Assembly (NCBI GenBank): GCA_024036415.1
Contig: JAMWET010000021.1
Coordinates: 62,001 to 126,000, forward strand
Source of the DNA: Prochilodus magdalenae
Lineage: Eukaryota > Chordata > Actinopteri > Characiformes > Prochilodontidae
Length of the DNA: 64,000 nucleotides
Direction: 5' to 3'
Shown: positions 25,729 through 37,183 of the stretch, piece after piece
Position numbering within the stretch: the first letter of the stretch is position 1
Layout: every line of letters begins with the position of its first letter
Notes under the pieces: model-generated
The model's database searches: none
What the model was told of the DNA's origin: nothing
What the model saw: only the letters and a program-made list of their open reading frames with translations
Made by a program: the position numbers and the translations under genes

Positions 25729-27439
25729 ATCTAGTAGCTGTTCAAGAGGATAGAAAATATTATTTTGGAACAAAACTTTGAATGTAGACACACCTTGAAT
25801 TTCCCTCAGGGATCAATAAAGCATCTATCTATCACACTCTTAACAAAGATAGCTCTTGAAGGGTTCAGAGTTCTTTAGTAAAGACAGTGGTTTTATATAG
25901 ATCCACAAGCCCTATATGGAGCCATTTCCTTGCCTAAATGTTTTCCTTCTGTAAGGTAAAGTGGCTCTTCAGATTGGTGGAAAATGTGTTGTGCATCAGG
26001 CACAGGGTGCAGGCACTAAAGGAGCTTCAGTTCCTCAAAAGGCACTTCCACCAAAATTTCTAAATTGGTGGCTGAGATGTCAGCACTGAGAGTTGTCATC
26101 CAGAGTGGGTTGATGTGAGATGGTTTAGTGTAGAGAAACTTGCCCATTTACATTTCTTTAGAGTGGGGGTGCTAGGAACCAGGGGGCACCAATATAGACA
26201 TGAACACTTTATTCAAGATCCAATAACCTGTTAATCTACTGTCAAGACCTGTCATTCATTCATTCAGTCAGTCAGTCATGCTTGGGGGTACTTTGGCATA
26301 AATCACCCTGTACCTCCCTAAAACAAAGCTGTCTCAGACTGCGTATTGTAGCGTAGGGAAAGACTTAACTCGACGCTAAAGGCAAGACCAGACACATTGT
26401 GAGAACAGGTCAGTAAGCTAAGTAGCAAAACCACAGCAGACATACTAAACCGGTAGGAGGTAGAGCCAAAAACCAAAGTATCTAAACAGATAAAAACTGC
26501 AACGCAAACACACACAGAAACAGACACAGACATGAGAACCGCTCAGTAGGAAACAGAGTTGGCAATACCTCACACGTGATGTCACGAGGCGGTGGATTGT
26601 GGGAATCGTAGTTCGGGGCACCGGAGGTGGAGGGACAATAAGGAAGCGTGACACGTATCCATTACCAGTTCATGCTATAACTTTCTCTACGCTAGATTCC
26701 AGTGGCTTTAAACTATTTGGACATCTGGTTCCCATCACCACCACTGTGAACAATTCTGACTGAGTAGGAATTATTAGATACCAGAGTATTTCACTTTTAA
26801 TTTTACATTATATTTTAAATATTTACATCCTAAATATTTAACTATGCGGAATATTCTAAACAAATCTGCTACAATATACATTACAGAGGTAAACAAAACA
26901 ACATCGTTCATATTCACAATGTATTAAAAAGCTGTAGTGTTAAAACACAACACTCTTGGTGTTCATTTGAGCATATCGTGTATTATTTGTATAACTTGTC
27001 TCTACCCTGATTGCAGAGACTTAATTTATTCAGGCATTGGAAGGCAGAAAAGTGGTGATGCACTATTAAAGGGACCTGCACTAGACACATACATAGTGAA
27101 CCCCAATAAGGTGCTGGAAGGAGGACCAGGGAGATGTCCACAGAGGTGCACTGAAGGTTTGATAGACAGATGACTATGTAAAGTATACTGGAGAGTGTAT
27201 GTACAATAATAAAAACATAGAGCATAAATATGCAGCAGAACAGTGCAGCCGTTTATTTCCACATTCACAAATCATCTAAAACCCTCCAATCAGAAAGCCA
27301 GATGACAGTAACGGGTAGCTGTACACTGTAAACAACAGTACAGAAGGTATTATAAATAAATGTGCAGGGTCATAGGGCATAGACAAAGTGGCAGTGGCAG
27401 TATGAGTATGGACAAGTGTAACGTGTAATGTCCAGCTGG

Positions 27440-27850
27440 TGCTCAGTTAGCCTGAACTGTTAAATAAACTGTCCAATAATGTCCAGACACAGTGAAGAGG
27501 AGTTGTACAGTGTGATCGCTGTTGGTACGAACAATCTCCTGTATCTTTCTGTGCTACAGCGGAGCTCTATGAGTCTGTGGCTTAAAGTGCGCTGCTGTCT
27601 GAACAGAAGGTCATGAAGGGGGTGTGTTGTATTGTCCAGGATAGCAGTGAGTTTGTTAAGTGACCTCCTTTCGACCACCAGCGGACCATCCAGTGGACAG
27701 CCCAGAATGGAGGGCTCTTCTTCAGTCATCAAGAACGAACTGCCATGGAGTCTTTGTCTGTGTTGCCACACTTTTTTCCTGGGGTCCTGAGCCTTGATTT
27801 CTGAACCTGCCATCTTTTTCACTGCTAAGGGGAGTGTAAACAATTGTACC
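27440..27850 (-). mobile_element. LINE ORF2 C-terminal fragment
   Basis: The minus strand has a 127-codon frame with SILGCPLDGPLVVERRSLNK, THPLHDLLF and RLIELRCSTERYRRLF. This matches the layout of the C-terminal tail of L2/CR1/Rex-type LINE polyproteins, and the same layout recurs at 41640-41992. No reverse transcriptase core remains. Confidence 0.55.
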
Positions 27851-28164
27851 GTAAATATTTCTCCTCTTTATGTTTGAATTATTTATATATGCTGCTCCAC
27901 TGAGATTTAGCCATTGTGATTATTTTGATATGGGTGATCCTTTGTGTGAGGCACAATATTAAAATCACTTATAAGCTATTATTCATTCTCCGCCTGCCAC
28001 TCTAAACATTAGGTAGCACTGGACGTGAAGAGATAGTGTCTTCTTTAATACAGATAAAACACAGTGATATATTACATTCATTTCAATAGTAATTAAAACA
28101 TAAATAAAAAGTCAAAACATTCTCAATATGCCAAAATGTACAAGCCTATGGGTAGAAAAGTGTC

Positions 28165-31100
28165 TCACAGATTGTGAGACGGAGAGGTCCTTCTCTCTGA
28201 ATATATTTTAATGTGGTCAATCAGTAGGCCTATAGTGACTACGGCCAGGAGAACAGAGAATACTAATCGACTTATGAACTCAGCAAGACCACAGAACCCG
28301 GTGTCACCTGAAAGAGAAAGAGATTTAGAAATGGATCAAGTTTTTAATGAACCTACACTTCACATGAAATACTTTCTTTTCTTTCTGAGCTACTGTTGTA
28401 TGGTTGAGTAAGCTTTTCAGAACATCCCCTATAACCTGCATAGTAACTGTAAAGCTCCTCCCCTAAACTGGAAAAGTGAGTATAACGGAAAGACTCTAGC
28501 CCAGCTCATGCACTGACTGGGTAGGTTAGCATTAACAGGGAAGGTCAAGCTAAGCTAAGCTTTCCCAACCAAACAACAGGCACTACAAAAGAATGCATGT
28601 GGATCAACTGTATACTCCAGGATAATCCTCCTACCGGTATCATGTGGGCAGATCTGGTTAATGTTGAGTGTTGTGGTGCGGTTGGTGACAGGATTAGTGG
28701 TCACACAGCTGTAGATATCATGTTCATCTTCGTTGACCTCCAGTGGAAGAGTTAGTTCAGCACTATGTTCTGAATCACTGGTCTGGTTCAGCATCTCTCT
28801 CCCTTTAAACCAGGACAGAGTCATACTTCTTTGGCTTTCTGCAGAACACAGAACGGAACATCTGGATCCAGATGCTGGTGCAGAAATTGAAGTGCCTTCA
28901 AGTCTTGTTATGTAGGGAGAGGGCACCATAGCTGAAAGACATGCAAATGAAGATTAGGTACATTTGGGAAAATTTACAAAGGCTCAGACTTCTGCATTTT
29001 GTCCTACTTTCACCATACATCAGCAACCAGAACGTTAATGTATTTTGGGCAGCATGCTGTTTGTGTGTCTTTAGGTCGACTAGGCAGGTGGCATCAACTG
29101 GACAAGTAATGGTGGACTAGGCAGGTGGCATCAACTGGACAAGTAATGGTGGACTAGGCAGGTGGCGTGGATTGGACAAGTGATGGTGGACTAGGCAGGT
29201 GGCGTGGATTGGACAAGTGATGGTGGACTAGGCAGGTGGCATGGACTGGACAAGTAATGATGGACTAGGCAGGTGGCATGGACTGGACAAGTAATGGTGT
29301 ACTAGGCAGGTGGCATGGACTGGACTATAATGAACAAGGACTGGTAAATATGACATGGACTGGACAAGAAATAGACAAGAACTGGTCAGTTTGGCATGGA
29401 CTGGAGACTGGAACATAGGCCACATTAATTGGTTCAGCTGGTTCAGATTTGGTGGATGCCTTCCCTGGCACAGCTCTGAGGAGAGTTTCCTGTAGGTTGG
29501 GATTTTAGCCACTGCTGGTAGATCCGTATGACCGTATGCTACCTCCCTCACACTATGGTGTTTGGCATGCCCAAATGTAATCACTCCTTTTAGCCAATCA
29601 TTAACACCTGCTTTGGACCCATTTTCAGCACATGGAACAAGACATTCAGTGCACTGTACCCCCTCTTCTCAATCTATGGATCCCGTCACGCACACCCCAC
29701 ATGTATTTATAAGCACTATCTGCAGGATCCTGAGTTACTACCACCTTAAACATACAAGGTGAAGAATTTTCCAGTGAGCTTATAATCATCTTTTAAAGAT
29801 CAGAAAATGTTTATATGTTTATATGGCACCACAGAACCTCCAGATCATGTTCCCATTGGTCTTGTCTATGAGATATATCAGCATATTGACCTTTTACAAG
29901 GAATCCAAACAGAACATTTGGGCAGTTGATGGAAATTATAGACACCTCTTATTACCCAATGAGAGTTTCCTCCTTGTTTTTTTTATTCAGGATCTAACTA
30001 GGCTACATTCACGACACGCAGAGAACACACATATCAATCCCACCACTATTTATATATATTAAAAAAAGCTGCTGTAACACCACAACAACCATTTTCTATA
30101 TATAGAAAATACTGCATTGCGTAAACTAATATTTATAAACTAATTTTGACAATTTCAAATGACTTTTGAAATGACTTCAGGAATTGACCTCATTTACTTA
30201 CCATAGACATCCACCCTGAAACTCCATTCTGAGGATATTGCGGTAATGATGTGTAGTTTATAAACTCCAGAATCTTCTCTGCTGATGTTTCTGATGGTTA
30301 AAGATCCACTGTTTCTGTCCAGCTGCAGTCTGTCTCTGAATCTGTCTCTGTCATAGTCTGTAGTAACCGTTCCTCTAATGACCAGACTGTTCACTATTCT
30401 TATGTCCGTCTTCTCTGGCTGATAAAACCACAGTATCTGAGCATCACTCTGAACTCCAGTCATTCCAGTATGGATGGTTACAGTGTTTCCCTCCAGCTCC
30501 TGCAGTCTGACAACCTCTTCTCCAGCTACACACAGCAGACCTGAAAGGACATGATGTAGTTTAGACCTCACAATGTCAATTCTTAAAGCAGTTAAGTGTG
30601 TATAGTAACACTGTATGTTAACAAATCTGGCAGCATGATACAAGGTAATATAACAAAACCACAATACTGTTCTATTATTATGCTCAAGGATTTGTGGGGC
30701 TATGACCTGATCTAATACTGCAAACCAATCCTCCTAAACTGGATCTTGCCAGAAAGAGATTTTAGAGTTCTATGTTGTTTTGCTAATCCAGTGTTGGCCG
30801 GACGGTCCTTCGTCATAGTGGCTCTTCAGTGGCAACAAGACCCTTTTTAAATTGTTCTCTTCTACTGGAAGTGCTCTTTTCATAGCTTGGTAGGTCTTCC
30901 ACACATCTACACATTCTACACATCACCTCTCCTCTCCTATTCTCTTATCTCCTCAGTTTGAGAAGTGTGTAAGCATTCGCTCTTTCCATCAAACTCCTGC
31001 ACAAGATTAATAAATAGGTTTTCAGAGGTATCTAAGACATGGACACAGTTACCAGGCAATGAAGGGTCAACTGGGTGCACCAGTTTGCTACAGCGCCACC

Positions 31101-32590
31101 CTGAGGGAGATCAGTGCTGCGGCTCTAATTGAGAAAGACTGATTGGTAGGTGAAGCCCCCTACACAATGACAGCATAGTGTCATAATAAGTTTATTTTCA
31201 AGGACCCCCCCAGAATGTTCATTTTATGAAATGTAGGGGGTCTCCTGACCCCATCGGTGCTACATTCTCAATTTACATATTGTAGCTATCTTGTAGTGGG
31301 TGTAGGTGTACCCTGCTTGTAAAAACAAAGAGCACGTGAGATTATGTTGTGTTGCCACTCTGACCATTTCCTTTGAGCACCCTGCGGTGAACAAAGGAAA
31401 TGATACCTATGTCATGGTATTTTTGAGTGAACGAGTGAACTGTGACTCATTTCTCGTTCTGAAGATTACAGACAAGATCCCAGTTAAGTCTAGTTCTACC
31501 AAATTAGAGCAGAGAACTGATGAAGCAAGGAGCTAATTGTCATTGAATCCCTAACATCTGCACTGCTATGGTGATGGAGTTAGAAGCCAGCCACCGCTGA
31601 AGTAACTCGTCAACACAGGGGATTTCAAACCCTGCAGCAGATCAAATGTCAGCACAGGATATTTCCTGTCTGCAAGAACCGTGTCTACAGGACATTCTCT
31701 TTTCTTGCATCTCATCCGCAGCTCTTAGAGACTACAAAGAATGTTTTATAAGGAGTATAAAAACCAAACCTGCTCCCCAAACCAGTTTAACAATGACAAA
31801 GAAGAGGCGTTTCTTCTCTCTGCCCCTCATGGATCTGTGTTTCCACCATCACACAAACAAAATGAACCTGCTGGTTAGTCTGTAGAGCCCTTCACCACAG
31901 AGCCCACACAGGAAATGGCCAGCTTAGCAGCAGTCGAAGATCATATGTGCTTTTGTTCCAACAAAGGAGGGCTAAGGGTCTTTTTAAAATTTGAAGAAGC
32001 ACTGCTATGCTCAGCTTTGTTCACTGAACATCATCCATAGTGAGTGGATACAAGCATTTCTGTGTTATTCTTTGCTGTTCAGGTGTCAGTAGAGTTAATA
32101 AAGCTGTGTGCTGCTCTCAAAGTGAGTTACCGTGGAGAACCCACCTATGTCGATGCTTTGTAAGCATCTCAATTAAATCTCTGGTGAAGTCACATGTTGA
32201 TGAACCTTATCGTTCCCTTCAGTTTCATTTCTTTACTGAACACTTACTTCCTGATTTCTGTATTGGGCTTAAATCCTTCTGCTGTGTTGATACAGTTTAT
32301 GGATTACTTTACTGTTTCTCATACCTCTTATAGATTATGACTGAATGTCAGACCATCTGAATAACTGAAGTCAGAATCTTGCCTAAACTGTGGATCTTTA
32401 GTTGGTCTGGCCTAGCAGGGACCACTGCCAGGCTACATTAACTACTACTTGAGTCATCGTTACATTGAAGTATAGGTAGGTGTACCTGAGAATGGCTGTA
32501 TTCTGCTATATCAGTTATTAGATATTAGGAAAGATGCTCACCTGTGGTGTAGATGGCTAAACAGACTAAAGCTCTGCTGCCAGAATCCAT
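28165..32590 (-). CDS. CD2/SLAM-like Ig receptor, gene B (275 aa)
   Basis: Four exons in transcription order: signal 32590-32542 (starts MDSGSRALVCLAIYTTG), V-type Ig 30540-30202, C2-type Ig 28931-28635, transmembrane and tail 28307-28165, with stop TGA at 28165-28167. They total 828 nt, an exact reading frame, with phase-1 GT-AG introns. The signal's hydrophobic core runs into the V exon (GLLCVAG). The V domain has EGNTVTIHTG, RFRDRLQLDRNSGSLTIRNI and DSGVYKL, with no cysteine pair. The C2 domain has RCSVLCSAE, YSCVTTNPVTNRT and QIC. The stalk CGLAEFISR puts Arg (codon 28267-28269) at the entry of the membrane helix. The tail is about 17 residues without ITSM. I infer a plasma-membrane leukocyte receptor that may use an ITAM adaptor. 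Confidence 0.85.
29078..29336. repeat. 37-bp minisatellite, seven copies
   Basis: The unit begins gactaggcaggtggc and recurs at 29078, 29115, 29152, 29189, 29226, 29263 and 29300, always 37 bp apart. Copies vary at a few positions (catcaac, cgtggat, catggac). It lies in the V-C2 intron of gene B. Confidence 0.95.
31896..31920 (-). promoter_or_regulatory. Conserved intron-1 element, gene B copy
   Basis: The minus strand reads ggccatttcctgtgtgggct followed by ctgtg. Close copies occur in intron 1 of gene E (53201-53225), in the relic (34764-34784), and in a shorter form in gene D (45067-45086) and at 47068-47082. The core TTTCCTG is an ETS-type site. Conservation could reflect recent duplication or function. 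Confidence 0.4.
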
Positions 32591-32627
32591 TCTTAAAGAT
32601 GGTGTGGAGCTTCTGCGCTGTTCAGCT

Positions 32628-32665
32628 CCCTCATCTACTGTTACGGTTCAGAGAGGAAGTGACTG
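32628..32665. promoter_or_regulatory. Upstream block of gene B with PU.1/ETS-like site
   Basis: About 40-75 nt upstream of the gene B ATG is 'ttcagagaggaagtgactga'. Its AGAGGAAGTG core resembles a PU.1 site. A matching block, 'ttcagataggaagatactga', lies at about 35290-35312, upstream of the relic. Confidence 0.35.
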
Positions 32666-32840
32666 AACTCAGTGTGTGCTAAGAATGATCCACCACCCAC
32701 ATAACACCTCTTCTGTGATTGCCTTGACCATTGAGGAACAGGGTAGTGTAAGTTGTATTGAAACAGATGAACAACAAACTAGTGCTCTTATATGGTATGT
32801 GGTGCTGATAAAATGTAGAGTGTAGATACAGGGAGGTGTC

Positions 32841-32844
<4 letters not shown>

Positions 32845-32913
<69 letters not shown>
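32845..32913. repeat. (TA)n microsatellite
   Basis: Two TA runs separated by one 'aaa' interruption, about 34 units in all. It sits just upstream of gene B and touches a SINE copy. Confidence 0.95.
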
Positions 32914-32914
<1 letters not shown>

Positions 32915-32917
<3 letters not shown>

Positions 32918-33130
32918 CTCAGCAGGTTAACACCACTACAACACCAGAGAGCTATCACCCCATGTGGGAGTCCCAGTCTTGACAACAAATACTGAGCTAA
33001 AACAATAAGAGTGCTTGGGCAAGACTCTTAACACGACATTGGCCTACCTGTAATATGTAAATCACTTGTATGTAATATGTAAATCAGAACTGAATCTGAA
33101 TAAGAGTGTCAGCTAAATGTCTAAATGTAT
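32915..33130 (+). mobile_element. tRNA-headed SINE, degraded copy
   Basis: It shares the order 'actcagcaggttaacacc', 'catgtgggag', 'ttgggcaagactc', 'acattggcctacctgta' and the 'taagagtgtcagctaaatg' tail with the SINE at 63222-63597. The B-box part is decayed. Confidence 0.65.
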
Positions 33131-33748
33131 TCAGTCTATATATCTCACATATTAGCCAATTTCCATAGGTCCGTGAATAATAAGATTCAGTCAGGTTAAT
33201 GCATGATGTACCATGTTTTATTTTTTCCAAGTATAACAATATTACAAACACAACATGACTCCAAATAAAGACATGTATCATAACTGCAAGGCCTGCTAAT
33301 TAGGAACTTCACCCACTGTTGGTCAACACTTGTACTTGATTGATGATTTCCCAGTCATGTTTCATTTGACTATTTCATTCCATCATGTCGAGCAGCTAGG
33401 CATAGTATAATAGATCTTAAAATAGTTCTGGATAGTTCTAATAGTCTAAACCACATATGTTTAGTTATTGCAGGCATTAGTGTTCAGCCTCATTACCACA
33501 TCGCATTGAACTCCTCTGGATATGGAACAAGATGAAGGAAGTTGCTCTGGATTAGCATGTCCACTAAATGTAATTGTAAGAAAGCTAAAATAGTGTGCTT
33601 ATTATCTGTATATGAATATTATTGTACTGTATGTAATATAGACTTTTCACTTAAAGAATAGTTCCACCCAAAAGCAAGTGTGGGATTGCAATGCTATGGG
33701 GAAGGAAAATGAAGGTTACCAGGAACAATAGATGATGATATACCTAGA

Positions 33749-34340
33749 CTGATATGGGTAATATTTATTGAGCTACACATACAGAAGTAGCGTCTCTCAG
33801 TATGGCATTGGGCCACCCTGCTTTTATCAGCATGGAGTTGTAGAGTTTCCTAATGGTGTCCTGTGATAATCCATCCCATGCAGCTTGCATATTCCCACAC
33901 AGTTCCTGCTAAATGTGGTATGGGTGGAGGTAGAGTGACACCAGCTCTTCTGGACGTATGACGCGTGACAGCAAACCGTTCATCTTAAAGTTGACAACAA
34001 TGCCACCTCACACAGATTTGTTAGTCATCTCCACCAAGACAAAAGCAGGACTCGTTACTAAAGATGGCCCTTTGCCATCCTGAAGGGCATCACTGCTTGC
34101 CGAATGTTTCCAATCGTAGCTGTTGGGTCAGTCAGGTACAGGGATCAGCCCCGTCCTTGAGTGTGAAACTTTAATCATTCTTATGTCTTACAATGTCAAA
34201 CCTACCCACCAAGTTTCATCGATTCGTTCTGGGTGCAGCTATTTGTGCATCCATTTCTGGAAAAATGAGAGTGTATATAATCTCTATGGTTCTATTCAGC
34301 TCAATACAATATTAAAGACTGTTCCTGTGTTCTACTATGA
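33749..34340 (+). mobile_element. Unclassified dispersed repeat, copy 1
   Basis: It starts near 'tgagctacacatacagaagt' and includes 'gtcctgtgataatccatccc' and 'tgcagctatttgtgcatcc'. Related copies lie at about 35505-35860 (left part), 45190-45310 (right part) and 61920-62520. No intact frame is present. I do not recognise the family. Confidence 0.6.
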
Positions 34341-34394
34341 GATGAACACCGGCAGTTTGATTGTGCTGATCCTTTCCATCCAGCCGTTTGTCTG

Positions 34395-34963
34395 AAATTC
34401 TTCTGGATGTGAAGTGATGGAGCAGGATGGAGATGGTGGCCAGGGCTACCACAGTGAGGAGGACCAGTCAGACCACAAGCTCAACAGACCCACAAGGACT
34501 GATACTGGAGAAGCCTGAGCCAGAAAAAATGTCAGCAATATGAGGAAATTCAAGAACTTATGTGGTTCAGTGTTCTGCTTTTCACAGCTGTTTACGTATG
34601 AGCCCTGAACTCTACAGTGCTACACTTGAACTGCTTCCCATCACAGTTCACAAACCCTCTCAACAATCTATGAACCTGTTTCCTGTGTCTCTCCTCTCTT
34701 CACCTCAGTTAATCCTATAATAGCAATAAACAGGCATGATGGTTACTCTGTAGAGTCACTGACCACACAGCCCATACAGGAAATAACTTAAAGTGAATTT
34801 AGATCACATTTTGGACTAAATATTTTGCAGGCCACGCCCTCCAGACAGCCGTACTGTTTTAAACACACCAGTTAAACCATCATATAAACTTAAGACAAAG
34901 AAGTGGTGTAAAACTGAACATCTTACCTGCAGCACAGATCCATAGCCAGGTAGAAGCCTTCAT
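34395..34963 (-). pseudogene. Relic CD2/SLAM-like receptor lacking Ig exons
   Basis: A good signal exon, 34963-34927 (MKASTWLWICAAG, donor GTAAG), is followed only 412 nt later by a transmembrane exon starting at 34514 (acceptor CAG). No V or C2 exon lies between. The transmembrane exon reads FSSISPCGSVELVV, then a TGA stop (34468-34470), then LVLLTVVALATISILLHHF. The stop replaces the Arg codon, CGA in genes B, C, D and E, by a C-to-T change. The relic keeps the intron-1 block (34764-34784) and a promoter block (35127-35140). The signal exon could in principle be used as an alternative first exon for gene B, since the phase fits. Confidence 0.75.
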
Positions 34964-35126
34964 ACTGGAGATCTAACAGCTACCTATAGGGCTCAGTTAC
35001 TGCACTGTAGAAGACTCAGTGTTCAGTCAGCCAGCAGAGCTGCACTGAAGCTTCACTCTGAGAAACACTGAGTAATGTAGAGACGAATAAGGAAGCAGAA
35101 CCACTCTCAGATCAGGGTCATACCGT

Positions 35127-35140
35127 CCAGGAGATGGCAG
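35127..35140 (+). promoter_or_regulatory. Promoter-proximal CTCF-like block of relic
   Basis: CCAGGAGATGGCAG lies 164 nt upstream of the relic's ATG. It corresponds to 45679-45692 in gene D (152 nt upstream) and 53631-53644 in gene E (172 nt upstream). It is followed by 'cagagcctg' as in the other copies. Confidence 0.4.
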
Positions 35141-35504
35141 CAGAGCCTGGCATGTGATGATGTTGGGATTGGTGGGTTATGAGTTACTGAGCATAGCTGA
35201 CCTGTTTATGCACAGTTTGTGGTGTTCAGCTCTCGCTGATCTCTCACTCAGTAGAGCAGCGTAATACAGACTCTCATCTACCGTTACTGTTCAGATAGGA
35301 AGATACTGAACTCCTGAGAGGTCAGTACCTTTAGAATCACAACTGAATGTCTCAGGTGGAGCTGAAGCTCTAATAAGGGGGAGGGTTGTTGTGCTGGATG
35401 CTGTGCTGGTTTTATTGAACATTGCTCTGATATCTGTTGACATAAACACTATCAGCTATGTATATGGCCACTATACAGTATGTTATTATAATAGAGGGAA
35501 TAGA

Positions 35505-35860
35505 CTGATATGGGTAAAATTTGTTGAGCTACACATACAGAAGTAGTGTCTCTCAGTATGGTGTCAGATCACCATGTTTGCTAACCCAACATGCAAGATG
35601 TCTTGGAATTGAGTTGTAGAGGTTCCCAGTGGTGTCCTGTGATAATCCATCCCATACATCTTGAGTATTCTCACACAGGGGTAGGGGTGGAGGTGGAGTG
35701 ACACCAGGCCTTCTAGATGTGTGACGTGTGACAACAAACCGCTCATCTTGGTGATGACCAGGGTGTCCCCACACAGATTCGTTGGTCATTTCCACCAAGA
35801 TAAAAGCGGGGCTCGACACTGAAGATGATCCTCTGCCATTCTGAGTCACTCCATGACAGC
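35505..35860 (+). mobile_element. Unclassified dispersed repeat, copy 2
   Basis: The left part of the repeat at 33749: 'tgagctacacatacagaagt', 'ctctcagtatgg' and 'gtcctgtgataatccatccc' all recur in order. The region between here and 36530 holds nothing else I can name. Confidence 0.6.
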
Positions 35861-36531
35861 ACCATTGCAGTCTTTGGTAATCTTAGACTCACAATATTAT
35901 ATCTCATACTCAAAAATCCATGTCCTCTTACTAAACAACAAACACTTTCAAATTATCTCCGACATGCTTCTGAAAACACCATTAGGAATGTGAAAGAAGG
36001 CAAGTTAACAAGTTAGCCCTCCTAAGCACCACGAAGAGACCCTCTACAAAGACCTTCAAATAACACAAACTACTGTTTCAACATCCAGGAAAGACAATGT
36101 GAAAGGATGCCACTTCTTGAGCCAAGTGAAAAAGCCCTGACCTTCTGTCATAGACACTGACACCAGGGCGCGCCTGCAGACTACTGGTTGAACATGTTGA
36201 TGCCTGACTATGGAAACTGCAAGCACTGTTTGTGGGAAACTTGCTTATGTCTTATGTACTGACTTTCACCATAACCATAGCGAAGGCACAGCATGTGTCC
36301 CACTAATCTGGATCTAGTGATGCCCTGATAGGCCCAAAACAATCTTATACTGAGTGCATAGTAAGAAAGGGATCTCATCAGAGAAGTAATCATCAAAAAT
36401 ATTTATTGCCTCTACATGAGACTGTTCCTCTCGGTAAGCTTTTTCCAGTATATACAGAATATTTAGAATCATTTACGTTTAATGGCGCAGCAATACATAC
36501 GAGTATAACAACACAACACAAATAAAGACAA

Positions 36532-36995
36532 GCAGTCACTGAACACTGTATTAGGAACACTGTATTAACACTGTATTAACACTGGGTAGGGTCTCTCTTT
36601 GGCCTTCACCTCCATGGCATGGATTCAGCAAGACATTGGAAACATAACATTGAAATCCAGCTCCAGATTTCCAGGTCCTGCTCTACCGTATCCCGTAGGA
36701 TTGCTATTGGGTTCAGTGGCCTTCCCAGTAACCTGGAACGCTGTTGGAAGACACTAAACTCATTGTCATGTTCATAAAACCAGTTTGAGACAACTTTGAA
36801 TTATAACCATTATCTGTAGAAGATGGTAAATTGTAGCCATATTGGGATGGCACCAGGGATGGCATCAGGGTGGAATCATGCCACAGACAAATTATTTAGA
36901 CACACTGCATTGCTGCCACAGGACTGGCTGATCAGATGATCATATGAAAGTGTAGGTGGGCAGGTGTTTCTAATAAACTGCTCAGTGAGTGTACC
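36532..36995. mobile_element. MITE with TTATTAG-type ends
   Basis: The left end 'cactgaacactgtattagga' near 36537 matches the reverse complement of the right end 'tttctaataaactgctcagt' near 36966-36985. This is a frequent teleost DNA-transposon end. A second, partial copy lies at about 46635-46880 ('ctgagcactttattaggta'). No transposase frame is present. Confidence 0.6.
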
Positions 36996-37066
36996 TTCTG
37001 AACAGGTGTATTTGCCAGCTGAATGTTCCTTTTGCGTATATAATGTTAATAAAGGAGGCTGTTTTT

Positions 37067-37072
37067 ATTACC
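37067..37072 (-). terminator. Candidate polyadenylation signal of gene C
   Basis: AATAAA on the minus strand, about 112 nt after the gene C stop codon. Confidence 0.4.
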
Positions 37073-37183
37073 TGTGTATAAACAGTAATGTACTCTCTGT
37101 TTATAATTCTGTTCAGTTCTGGGCATCATTAAATACCAGCCGGTGTTCCTGTGTTCTGCTGTGGGAAGAACAGCAGTAGTTTG

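Noticed and set aside
29078..29336. 37-bp repeats considered as a CRISPR array
   Set aside because: Units are directly adjacent with no spacers; eukaryotic minisatellite.
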